Of a DNA stretch of 64,000 nt, positions 22,826-32,337 are shown piece by piece. Location: the NCBI GenBank assembly GCA_003049465.1, contig PYSS01000061.1, positions 125,747 to 189,746 on the forward strand, given 5' to 3'. The position numbers and the translations under genes were made by a program. The number at the start of each line of letters is the position of its first letter. Within the stretch, counting starts at the first letter, position 1. Below the pieces are notes generated by a model. It was not told the origin of the DNA. It did no database searches and saw only the letters and a program-made list of their open reading frames with translations. The DNA comes from Magnaporthiopsis rhizophila. Lineage: Eukaryota > Ascomycota > Sordariomycetes > Magnaporthales > Magnaporthaceae.

Positions 22826-24032
22826 CGTGGTGTTCGATGCTTACAACGGGCAGGTGCGTTGATTATAAGGCCTGGGGCACAGAGACGGCAGGAGCGATAG
22901 CTTTGGCTCCACATTTTGGCAGCAGCCTGGCACTGCCTCCATCAAGATATTCGATGTGAGCCGATGGATTTGATGTTTCTGCCCGGAGCCCTGCTTAGGT
23001 AATGGGTACTTATGCCCAGGTCTGGCTAGATAATGAAAAATGGGATATCCATGCAGAGAGCGATGATCATTTCGCTGAATTAAAGAAAAACGACGAGGGG
23101 TAGAGTGGCAATAAAGGCTGGGTTCCTGCTGGGCTACAAACGCAAACGGAAGAAGCGATGGCCTGGCCGATGTTCCCAGCACAAATATAAAGTACCCTCA
23201 GGCGGCGTGGTATGGCAGCCCGGCCAGAGGGGAAGGAAAGAAAGGAGGTACTTGTGTATCCCGGCATGATGCGTTTGCAGTTGATGGTCGCATATAAATT
23301 CTTCCAAGTAAGCCTACCATGCTCCGCATATCTGCAAGGAGATCATCACCCCCACAACCAGTGAAGTCACATTCTCAGGTAAGATAAGGTGGAGTGGAAT
23401 ACAATGGTCTCACGCATAAGGCTCGATTATTCGACATGCTGCGAAAGCCGTCAAAGCGCCATTCTGAATCCCCCGGACCATAGGCTACGCGGCCTTCAGC
23501 GCCCTCCCCACGTTCAGCCGCGACGACAGGGACGTGAGGCCACCGGGAAGCTAGCTGGCTCTGGAGCGGGGAAGCTGATGTCATGGGAAAGACGGAACTG
23601 TCATAGGGGACGGAGCCGCCGTAGGGCATAAAAGTGGCCTGGGTGGCTAAGGTAGCCGACCTGATGATCATGTGCATCGAGTGTCGTTGTGGCTGTATAT
23701 TAGCATCGCCTACGTCTTTGATGGCCTTTTGCTATGAGAGCCATGCTCGAGAAGTGTCGAGACTAGAATTGGCACGTTCCGCGTCCAGATGGTGACCTGG
23801 GCTCAAGAGACCGGACTCGAGTGAGCAGCCTTGATAGGGGCTTACGGAGCCGCTTTAGAGGTATCTTAGCTGTAATGGAACATGCGCAGAAATTCACCAT
23901 CGACCGCCGTGTTTTGGGAGATCGCCCTGCTTTTACCTGGACCGTTCGTTACTCAATGGAGCGAGCCGTTGTCGCCCAGGACCCATCCCTCACCTTCTCA
24001 GGGACAAGTTTGACAAGGCCTGAGGCTCTCGA

Positions 24033-24539
24033 TCAGATGCGGAAGGGGGCAGATTCTTGATTAGGGTCCACAAGCATGTTACAGCACTCCTTGATGGCTC
24101 TTTGGATGGGATCGTGGATCCGGCTAGCTTTGGGCTGTGGCACCAAAGCCATATTTTCGGGCGAGCCTTGAAGAGAGCCTTGGACAGAGCTCACCTGCAC
24201 GCCCAGTGACGCAGCCTCCGCTTCTGTGCGAGGTACCGGATTATCTTTTATAGTTTTGATCTTTGCCGACTGAACCGCAGCCATCGAGCGTATCATGCAG
24301 TCAAAAGCCGTGATATCCTGCCACAACTGGGTGGTGATATCCATTGTTTCATACAAGGCATTTCTGCAAAAACGGCATGCTGGATATACGTGTCCAAGAC
24401 AGGTTGCTTTGGCAATAAGCCCTTTCTGCTCTGGAGAAGGGCTGCAAGGCCTTCTTTTCCAAGCCCGGCCTGAGCATCTTCCACAGCCAAGTGTCGACAT
24501 TATCACCCTGATGTATTTATAGCACCTTACTTGGATCAC
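24033..24539 (-). CDS. Unassigned ORF, possibly the last exon of a decayed gene
   Basis: The open frame of about 168 codons starts at a GTG, so a real start or an upstream exon is missing. The peptide is not low complexity: LGCGRCSGRAWKRR, CLGHVYPACRFC (paired cysteines), then an amphipathic stretch including LWQDITAFDCMIRSM and IQRAIKECCNML. Such a mix could be the C terminus of a regulator-type protein, but no family is recognised and the neighbourhood is gene-poor. A possible donor GTGAGC lies inside. May be a relic. Confidence 0.22.
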   Translation of the reverse strand: MIQVRCYKYIRVIMSTLGCGRCSGRAWKRRPCSPSPEQKGLIAKATCLGHVYPACRFCRNALYETMDITTQLWQDITAFDCMIRSMAAVQSAKIKTIKDNPVPRTEAEAASLGVQVSSVQGSLQGSPENMALVPQPKASRIHDPIQRAIKECCNMLVDPNQESAPFRI

Positions 24540-25132
24540 CGACCTGGCGCAACGGCCAACCCTAGTTTGGAATCTGTACAGTCATCGTCTCGTTATCGCC
24601 AGCGACGAGCCACGTGAAGCGACTGCTCAAATATCGGCTACCTGTTGCATTTGGTAGGCCATACTTGTACACAACATCCCGAATCTTAGAGGCTTTGAAC
24701 TAATAAGGAACAAGACGAAGTTGGGTCCATGGCCATCCAGCTATCCTGCCGGAGGGTGCGATCGTGTGTTGGAATCATACCAGTAAACGGCCGAAAGTGG
24801 AATGAGTACAAGGTACAGCCCAAGAGATTATTATTGTGGGCTGGCTTGCGAGCCAAATCTACCTAGTCTTTTGTATTGAAAGCTTAGACAGACATTTGCA
24901 ATGAAAGATCCCCCGAGTACCTGGCGATTTTGAGACCCTGAACGAGCTGGCGTCATGTACTGTACTGAATTAACGACGGGTGGCGGGGAACAAAAAAAGC
25001 CGGCCGAGCAGCACGGCTGGGCGAGGTGCTATTGCTAACAAATCAACATATCATGCCCACTTGTGTGTCGGCCAAGTTGCGCGCCTCGAATACCTGGGAA
25101 CAAGATGTCACAACACGCCAAAAAAAGGGGTG

Positions 25133-26908
25133 TTAGTCAAGATCCATCTCCACGGGATAGCTGTCCGGATCACCAGGCCGGACGTGGATGTATACCATAG
25201 AGGCGCAGTCATCGCACTTGCAGGTGCGTATCCACTTGTCCCAGGACCCCTCCCACCGGTCCTCGCCCTCCCACTGCCCGTCCGGATCCGGCACCCAGAG
25301 CGTGTGGGCGACGATGCTGTGGCGAATGCCCCGCAGCGCTCTACGCACACGGGGCCCGCTGTATGAGATGGTCTTGTGGTGGCCGCCAGGGGCGATGAAT
25401 ACGTAGCCCTTTGGCGGGTAAGGGCCCAGGTTGGGGCTCAGCGTCGGTGGGTTGGGAGGCTTCGGTCCGCTGTGCGCGATGTGCGAGAAGCGGAACGAGG
25501 TCAGCTTCGCCGCGAGCGGCGTGATGACGGCGAGGAAGTTGGGGAAGAAGTCCCTCGAGGCCGGCGGGTTCGGCAGCGCGACGATCGCCGATGAGTGGTG
25601 CAGCGTGATGCGGTCGAGCTCGAGGCGCTGCAGCGTCGGGGTGAAGTGCCGGACGGCGTTGATCAGCCTGTCGACGTCGAGGGAGGCGCGCGAGAGCGAG
25701 AGCTCGGCGAGGCCGGTCCAGGGGAACAGCCGTACGGGGGGCAGGTGCGGCGGCGGCGCAAGGACGGCAAGAAGGTTGTCCATCCGCTGATCGGTCGATG
25801 AGCCTAGGTCGAGGTGTAGCGTCTGTAGGTTTCTGGCACGGTATAGCCAGCGAAATGTCGGTTGGTGACGTGTGTGTAGCGACTGCAAGCCGAGCCGGAG
25901 CTCACGGATCGAGTCGATCAGAGGCGCACGCTCGAATACCGACCTTAATGGCATGTCGAGGACTCGGTAGCTCAGGGCTCCGAAAGGCCCCGAGAGGACC
26001 TCGAACGTTTTGGGCCGGAGCCCTGCCGCCGACACGGCAGCGATCACTGCGCGGACGCAGAGGGTTGCGTCCTCCTGCGCTCTGCTGTCGGGTTCCTGAG
26101 CCACGGCAAATGAGGTCTTGGGGTTTCTGCGGCCGGGCGGTCGATCGGCGGGTCCTCGGCCGGTAAGGTGAGGGACTGTCGCGGCATGGGGAGAGAGGTT
26201 CGTTGTCAACCGAAGAGTCCTGCTCCCCAGTATCCCCCAAGAGGTGCAGAGGCATACCGTGAGCCCCAGCCGCAGGACCCCGAGGTGTTGAACGCCCACG
26301 GTGTGCAGGTTGGGGAACCGCAACAAGGCCGCCGTCAGGAGCTTCATGTCGCGACCGTCTCTGATCATATCATGCTGGTTATAGGACTCCCAGTTCAGCT
26401 TGATCTCGTAGCTAGGGGCCATGCGTCTGGTCGCGACAGTGGGGAACACGGCAACATCCACGGCGACCCTCTTGACCATTTGGCGAAAGTCCGATTTCGA
26501 TATCTCGTCCAGCATACAGAGGCTTGAACCCTGCCGCATCACCACCAGATCGCTGAAGAACGTTTCGACGAAGAAGGAGTGCACGGCCCGGGCAGCCCGC
26601 CTGTTGCATAGCCTGAACGAACAGAGGCTGACGGCGTCGGGCCCGGAGGCGAGATAGGATCCGATCTGGATGAGCAGCTCCGTAGGGAGTCTTTCGAACG
26701 CCGATGGCCCCGGATGCTTTCGGTCGAGGTTCTGGTGGGCGGCCGGGTGCCATGGACGCGTTGGGTAGTCGAAGTCGCGCGCGTTGCTTGAGCCTGGGAA
26801 GGCTGGGCATGCTCGGTGATTCTCCCACGCAGGTGGACATCTCGGCTGGATTGCATAGCCGGGGACCGCTGGGAGCTGTTGACCAGCGACCTCGTGTTGT
26901 TGCGGCAT
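25133..26908 (-). CDS. F-box protein (591 aa, possible unresolved intron)
   Basis: The open frame extends to a TTG at 27016; the first ATG is at 26908 (MPQQHEVAGQQ). Residues about 70-110 read FERLPTELLIQIGSYLAS then LCSFRLCNRRA, a clear fungal F-box (L-P-x-E-L/I-L-x-x-I). The remainder has leucine-rich repeat-like segments (LRFPNLHTVGV, IRELRLGLQSLH, LAELSLSRASLDVDRL), as expected for a substrate-recognition region. A CKCDDC motif lies near the C terminus. Known role: F-box subunits bind Skp1 and recruit targets to SCF ubiquitin ligases. Oddity: around 26165-26262 the translation turns non-repetitive, and a plausible intron (GTATGC...GACAG, 82 nt) is present. Removing it alone would shift the frame, so it is not spliced here. 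Confidence 0.8.
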   Translation of the reverse strand: MPQQHEVAGQQLPAVPGYAIQPRCPPAWENHRACPAFPGSSNARDFDYPTRPWHPAAHQNLDRKHPGPSAFERLPTELLIQIGSYLASGPDAVSLCSFRLCNRRAARAVHSFFVETFFSDLVVMRQGSSLCMLDEISKSDFRQMVKRVAVDVAVFPTVATRRMAPSYEIKLNWESYNQHDMIRDGRDMKLLTAALLRFPNLHTVGVQHLGVLRLGLTVCLCTSWGILGSRTLRLTTNLSPHAATVPHLTGRGPADRPPGRRNPKTSFAVAQEPDSRAQEDATLCVRAVIAAVSAAGLRPKTFEVLSGPFGALSYRVLDMPLRSVFERAPLIDSIRELRLGLQSLHTRHQPTFRWLYRARNLQTLHLDLGSSTDQRMDNLLAVLAPPPHLPPVRLFPWTGLAELSLSRASLDVDRLINAVRHFTPTLQRLELDRITLHHSSAIVALPNPPASRDFFPNFLAVITPLAAKLTSFRFSHIAHSGPKPPNPPTLSPNLGPYPPKGYVFIAPGGHHKTISYSGPRVRRALRGIRHSIVAHTLWVPDPDGQWEGEDRWEGSWDKWIRTCKCDDCASMVYIHVRPGDPDSYPVEMDLD

Positions 26909-27394
26909 GGCGGCGATCAACAAGTCGATGATGCCCGCGCTGATGACAAGGGTCGTGGACCCCAGGTCAGGACGGGCAAGATTGAAAGTGTATATGGCGA
27001 CAAGGGAGCGGCTCAAAAGAGCAGCCGCGTCAAACGCGACGTTCTTTGAAAAGTTTCAGGTTTTAGTAGGCCGCGCGACAATCAGCCGAATTGCGGGGGC
27101 CTCTTAGCAACTCGGTTCTTATAGGTATGCGTGCGCCCAATAAACAGACAAGGCTTCGCGTGGCGAATCGTATCTCCGATGCATACGGAACTCTACATCA
27201 CGAGCGTGTGGTAAATCAAATCCAGCTTAGATAAAACAGCATAAAATCTTCCTTGCCTAACCCTTTCGTAGCGATCGTAATCCTCCTTGTCGACAGCCCC
27301 TCCATCCATCCAAAAAGCCCTTTGATTTCCCGATGGTGTAGTTGTGTGGCACAGAGTCAAGTCTCTGCGGAGGTAACACGAACCCCACCGCCGC
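26909..27394. other. Intergenic region
   Basis: Promoter of the F-box gene (-) and 3' UTR of the PLDNt-like gene (-). No gene or clear motif seen. Confidence 0.5.
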
Positions 27395-27788
27395 TTACGC
27401 CACGGGCTCGTACCCGGCATTGTGGCCTGCACGATCCGAGAAGAGCCAGTAGACGATCAGGCCGATGACGGGGAAGAGGAACACAACCAGGCCCCAGATC
27501 AGCTTGCCGGCGGGTGTGCGGTTGGACTTGAAGACCTCGACTGGGGACAGCAAGAGAAGGGGTTAGCAAGTGGGGGGTAGAGTATGGAAGGAAAGGGGAA
27601 GGGAACATACTTAGTACGATGATGTCAAGGATCAGAACGACAAGTCCCAGGATTCCACCGCCGGTGCCGTACTGCCACGCGTTGCCGTGCCCAGTTGCCG
27701 CAACGACGTCCTCGGCGAGGGGCGCCGCGCTCGCCAGGAGCGCCAGCCAGAGCTGGGCGAAAAGGGTGGTGAAGATGGCGCTCTGCAT
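27395..27788 (-). CDS. Small membrane protein with PLDNt (cardiolipin-synthase N-terminal-like) domain (107 aa)
   Basis: Two exons: 27788..27611 and 27540..27395 (324 nt). The intron has GTATGT and CCCAG ends. The unspliced frame runs on and hides the second exon. Product: signal-peptide-like N terminus (FAQLWLALLASAAPL), a first helix GILGLVVLILDIIVLI (about 45-60), EVFKSNRTPAGKLIW, and a second helix GLVVFLFPVIGLIVYWLFSD (about 76-95). The basic loop followed by FPVIGLIVYWLFSDR is the PLDNt signature (P-x-x-G-x-x-x-Y-x-x-F/G). Stand-alone PLDNt proteins in fungi have no known function. There is no phospholipase active site. The ER or plasma membrane is a likely location. Confidence 0.87.
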
Positions 27789-30291
27789 ATTGGCGAGAGT
27801 ACTTTTGTTTGTTTCTGCTGTCTGTTGCTTGCTGCGTTCTTGTCGCCTGGTGTTGGATTTCGCTAACGGGGAACTTGAGCTAACGAGTCGGTGAAGATGA
27901 AGAGGAGGAGGAAGAGGATGAAGAAGAAAAGAAGAGGGAGAGGAGGGAAGTAATACATTCCCCCAAGCAGCAAGCTATCGACCGTCACCTGAACGCAGGT
28001 TGAGCAAAGCGGGGCGGATGTGCCGTTACAGGGAGAGGTGGTGACGTCAACGGTCGGGCTGATGATGACCCACCCCACTTAGTCTGCGTAGCCTGGTCGC
28101 AACCGTGCGTTGCAGCGCTAGAACTGACCCACCTGCCACGACCAAAAGAAACTGTGCGGAGATTCCCGTCGGTTGGTTCGGGTCAGCAACGACATGTCTC
28201 CATTTTCGCAGAGCCGCCACGATACCACACAATCGACGACGTCGAGCTGCGTCCAACGACGCCCTTTAACCGCACCCAGCCACCCGCATACTATTGCATT
28301 TGATTGATAGTAGGTTTGTATGGAGGTAGTGCATGCCCAGGAGTCTGAGGCTGTTCGGGGCCATTGCCCACGACTCCCTGGTTCACTATTGAAATGTCTG
28401 CAGCCCGAGTTCGGTGCGCAGTCCCATCGCTTTTTTGCTGCTATTGCCTCTTGTCTCGCCACCTTAGTAGGTAGGCGTGATATCTAGAAGTCAGAAGAGG
28501 CAACATTCCGTGCAGTGTCCCCAGCATTGGTGATCGTGCAAAGAATTCCGTGCTTGTGAACTCGTCAGCTGTGAGGTCGGTGGATGGCGAGGGCGGATGG
28601 ACGTGCATAAAGTTTCGGTGCCGGTCTCGCCTTTTCCTCTTAATATCCAGTGCGGTCGGGAAACTCCCAAGCTGGATGTGGTGGAATATTCTTGAATATT
28701 CTTGGATGGGAGCCGCAAGTCGCGGCGTGCAAATTGAGGAGGTGGTCGTGATCGGCTCAAATACTGATTGTGCTAATGCTGCTATCCTCCAGAGCTGAAC
28801 GTAGGTGGGGGCATACGCAGGCGTGGTGGCGGCTGGAATGCCCTCCCTCGCCCCACACCCTCGCCGTTTGTCTGTCTGCGCGTACGTCGAGGAACACACA
28901 GAGCGCAACGCGTCACCGCCGCGACCAGCAACGCGTTCTCTGCTAGCCAGGAAGCTGCGGCAGGCCTCTACGCGACGGCGGCAGCGGCGCGTTCGCCATC
29001 CGATGTTCTGGCTGTACGGTGGGGGCAGGGCAAACAACCTCGACTTGGGCCAATCCTCTTGGCTCCCTCCTCGGACGGACCGGAGCTGCCTCTCCTCTGG
29101 GGCCAATTCTGTGCTGGCGTCCCACTCTGCTCTTGCTGGCGGGGAAACGCGCGGTATGCCTTTATCATTTGGGTCCGCGGCGCGCCTTCCACAGGACATG
29201 TAGCGCAGTTGGTCAACCATCTGCTCAACCGCGACGGCCGCGCGTTGGCGAAGTCCTTGGTTCGAACCCCGAGGAGAATACAGAACTGGACTCCTATTCG
29301 GGGTTCGAACCTTTTGCATTTTTTTCATCCGATATGTTTTTGGGATGGTTTCTTTCAACTGATCTTACGACATTCTGCAGCGTTCGACGGGCGGGAGGGA
29401 TGCGCCCTGTTTGCATCCCGAGGAAGGGATGGAGAAAAACAAATCAAACACAAAAATTGCTGCTGCGGGTGGCGCTGTGCGGACTGCGCACCGCCACAAA
29501 TCCAACATGCCTTGGGAGATGCGAAAACCAGAGAGAGGACTTGGCGTTTCTGGGCACGATATACGATATGGTTTTATCATTCTGCGCAGAGCGGAGTTCT
29601 GTGCTCCTGGATCGCTCGCCTGCTCTAGCAAGTGCTGGATATCGGAAGATGTAGCGGTGATGCCGCAGCCATGAGCATCCGCGAGCGGCGCCCCACTGGC
29701 TCTGGCTAGTGCGCCTGTGGCCGGGACAGAAGAGCGGAACAATGCCATGATTGCGTGCTTCCTACTTGATCGCCATGCACTGCATATATTTTTCTCTCAC
29801 CATTCTGACTGGCCGTGATGGGCCCTGTTGCCCCGACGAAAACGAGAACAATGCCCATTATAACCGTCTATGGCGTGCAGCGGATACGAGGTGCGGTCAT
29901 GGGCACACGGGCGTCTGCTGTATGACATGGGCGACAATACATGGTTTGAGACGGCGAAGAAATGTTGCCACCTTCTGTTCCTTGGGCTAGGAGTGGTCAA
30001 GGGATGGCTCAGGTACGGCAGGCTGACTGTCGAGGTCGAAGCGCCAGTCGTGGTCTCGACCTAAGGGGACGGCTCGATGGTTCAGGGAGCACCATAAGCC
30101 GAGGTAGGCATACGTAGCTAGCGCCAAGCCCTTGCAGGCTCTCTTTGTCTAGTCTTCTTGCCCGCTGGCATCGTCCCGGGGCCTACTGGCATCCAGTGGT
30201 AAGGGTATAGCGACACGCGACTACATGACGGAGCGTGACGGACATGGAACGAAAAAAAAAGAAGACCGAAGGTGACTTGAGATCTAACTAG
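27789..30291. other. 2.5-kb gene-poor region
   Basis: No gene supported. It begins with a GA-rich leader (27890-27950) upstream of the PLDNt-like gene. The tRNA-like element at 29191-29320 is the only structured feature. Long frames on both strands between 28440 and 29750 overlap that element and each other and have no recognisable domains. Confidence 0.5.
29191..29320 (+). repeat. tRNA-like element with 14-bp inverted repeat of the B box
   Basis: TAGCGCAGTTGG (29201-29212) is a perfect-looking A box. GGTTCGAACCC (29259-29269) is a canonical B box 46 nt later. GGTTCGAACCCCGA (29259-29272) then recurs as its exact reverse complement at 29298-29311, giving a stem with a 25-nt loop. A CCTTTTGCATTTTTTT tail follows, resembling a Pol III terminator. 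The T stem and acceptor stem do not pair as in a tRNA, so this is a tRNA-derived element or pseudogene, not a functional tRNA. Confidence 0.55.
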
Positions 30292-30863
30292 CTAGTATAT
30301 ATCGCTTTTTGTTTTCTGAACCTTGTTAAACCCATTTATTTTGTCGCTTGGAGGGTAGCACCAGGCAATCCGGTCCTGGGGAGCCACAGCTTTCGCCTGA
30401 TCTTGCGGATGCTTGACTTTTTGGTATATGAGGCACTTGCGTACCCTCCACAGGAGCTTTTCAGAATACTGGGTATTAAATCTCTCTAGTCAGCACAATG
30501 CCCGGCGGGAAAAAGTGGCCAGGTAAACCGCCGCCTTGGTTCGGAGTGGAAAAACGTACAATTTCGGGCTGGCTCTGGCATTGAACATCCGATGGGTTGA
30601 CCACGCGCATTGCTAGGCGCTCGGCCTTGCAACTATAAACTCCATTATTTTTTACCAGCTTGGAAAGAAAGGCAGGCTTGTCAGTACGTGGGGCTCAGGC
30701 CGTGTATAGGGAGAGGACGGAAAAGAAGAATTACCTTGCCGAGGGATTCTGTCATATAATTACTTGGGATACTGAAAGTCGTCTTCGTCTCCGCAGGCGT
30801 TGGCGTGGCCCAGCATACTAGGGGGAGTAGTAATATCAGGACGTAGGTGACATCGAGCCGCAT
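30292..30863 (-). CDS. Predicted small secreted cysteine-containing protein, three exons (134 aa)
   Basis: Assembled by eye: exons 30863..30735, 30658..30560 and 30468..30292 (405 nt). Donors are GTAATT and GTACGT; acceptors are CCAAG and CCCAG. All junctions are phase 0 and each exon stays open. The N terminus MRLDVTYVLILLLPLVCWATPTP is a strong signal peptide with cleavage near ATPTP. The mature part has four cysteines: a GVYSCKAERL motif at the start of exon 2, VQCQ, RKCLIYQ and DRIAWCYPP. A Y-x-C motif soon after the signal peptide, an intron near it and a later Cys resemble RNase-like secreted fungal proteins (RALPH-type effectors). No catalytic RNase residues are evident, so that link is only suggestive. 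AT-richer codon use than its neighbours. Needs transcript support. Confidence 0.65.
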
Positions 30864-32337
30864 GACGGGCGAGCGAAGGCAAGCGACGCTGCCTTGACGT
30901 GGGCCTGGCTGGAACAGGATGCAGCGTGTGACGCGGAAGGCGTGGGGGTCAACTTTGATCTGAAGGCGAATCAAATGGCGGACAAAGGGAAAGTCAAGAC
31001 AATCGCAGGCTATCAACTTGAAGAGAGAGAAAAAGGAGAAGAAAAAATAATAAAAAAACCTCTTTGGGATCGTGCTCACCAGGCAGACGGGGATGGGTAT
31101 TTGACTCGCCAAGGCGCAGTTAGACAGCATTGGCAGGGGCTGCAACGGGTACCTGGTTTGGCTGGCGGCTTAGTACCGCATCTGGCTGCTGGTTACCATG
31201 TTCCTGGGTTAAATTTACCCTTGTCATTCTTTTTTTAGGACTGGTTTGCTTTTGGCACGAATAGATCAGTGGGGCGTTTTTGGCACCCAAGGGTCTCCTG
31301 CCAGTCCTGTTTTCTGCGGTCAATGAGGCTCATAGCGAGGCGCCCCTGGCATGGATCCCAGTACATTCTCGTGCAAAGGCGATATTTCCAGCGACATTCG
31401 TGTGCCGTGTCACGCGGCTCGAAATCTTAAGCCCGGTGTTTGTTTTTTGGGTTCCCTTGTTCAGCTGGGGGTGGTTCGAGAGGACCGTCGAATGCAGGCC
31501 ACCAGGACAACCTGCTATTGCCGCCGAATCCGATGATTACCAACATTTGGACGAGTCTGGGTAAGCATCCGCGGGAGGGAATGCATCAGCTGCCTCTGCG
31601 GGCTGGATAAGTCTAGACGGTCGTCCCGCCGCGGTTCGTAGGAGTTCGGCCGACGTCACGGCCCGCTGCGGCTCAAATGAATGTCAAATTGCTGAAAGGG
31701 CCGCGCCATTGGTGGGAGCTCGAAATTCAATTGAGCGTGCAGAGATTTGACGGTATAATGCAACATCGGGAATCTCGGAAGGTGTGGTTGCGTGTTGTGG
31801 GTGGGGATGCGTGCGGGGAGAGGGAGGGGCGGCATGGAACTGCTCACCGGGAGAAGACAGTTAAGAGGGTGCATGTCGCGATCAAATCGGGGGCGCGGGT
31901 ACCGCTCCGGGTAAACGGCCGATCTTGGCCATCCATTGCCACCGGGACTGGATCGAACCCCTCTTGAGAAGCCGGCTGTTCTTCAGGGTCCCGGTTATTC
32001 AACCCGCCGCCAACCTCGACCTGGAACCACAGCCGGCCTTGGGATGGAGTCGACGTTGCAGTAGTGGGCGTCGTTTCCCATTTCCCCTTTACTTATATAA
32101 CCGCGCGAATCACGACGGCACTTCCCCGCGTTGCAAGTGGAAGTATTGGAGGAGAAAATTTTCTCTGTTTGCGGGATGATCCTGTGTTTCTGGCCTCGGC
32201 AACAGATCGTGAATGTACCTATTTAAACAAAACAAAGACTTCTCGCAACCCGCTCTTATTGTCGAGATGGCGGCGCATTCTCTTTTCGGCGCCAACGCAC
32301 AAACAAGGGCTCCCAAACCGACGGTCCATCACCAGCC
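30864..32337. other. Divergent promoter region, small secreted protein / GH43
   Basis: 1.47 kb between the start codons of two secreted-protein genes. Contains A-rich stretches (31025-31060) and a TATATAA (32094-32100) 238 nt before the GH43 ATG. No coding gene supported. Confidence 0.5.
32094..32100 (+). promoter_or_regulatory. Candidate TATA box of the GH43 gene
   Basis: TATATAA 238 nt upstream of the ATG, the only such element close to the gene. Distance allows a 5' UTR of roughly 200 nt. Confidence 0.35.

Larger units (their letters stand above)
21654..25132. other. 3.5-kb gene-poor region with repeat relics
   Basis: AT content rises relative to the genes. It contains a C/T-rich minisatellite (21769-21826), a tRNA-related repeat relic (22700-22825) and one unassigned ORF on the minus strand (24033-24539). 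The rest, including 24540-25132, shows no supported gene. Confidence 0.5.

Noticed and set aside
26165..26262. Intron in the second F-box gene
   Set aside because: Plausible GTATGC and GACAG ends, but 82 nt removed alone shifts the frame into an early stop, so it is left unspliced pending transcript data.
29201..29275. Functional tRNA gene
   Set aside because: A and B boxes are present, but the D, T and acceptor stems do not pair.
28441..29358. Minus-strand frame of 305 codons in gene-poor DNA
   Set aside because: It crosses the tRNA-like inverted repeat, has no recognisable domain and overlaps several equally long frames on the other strand.
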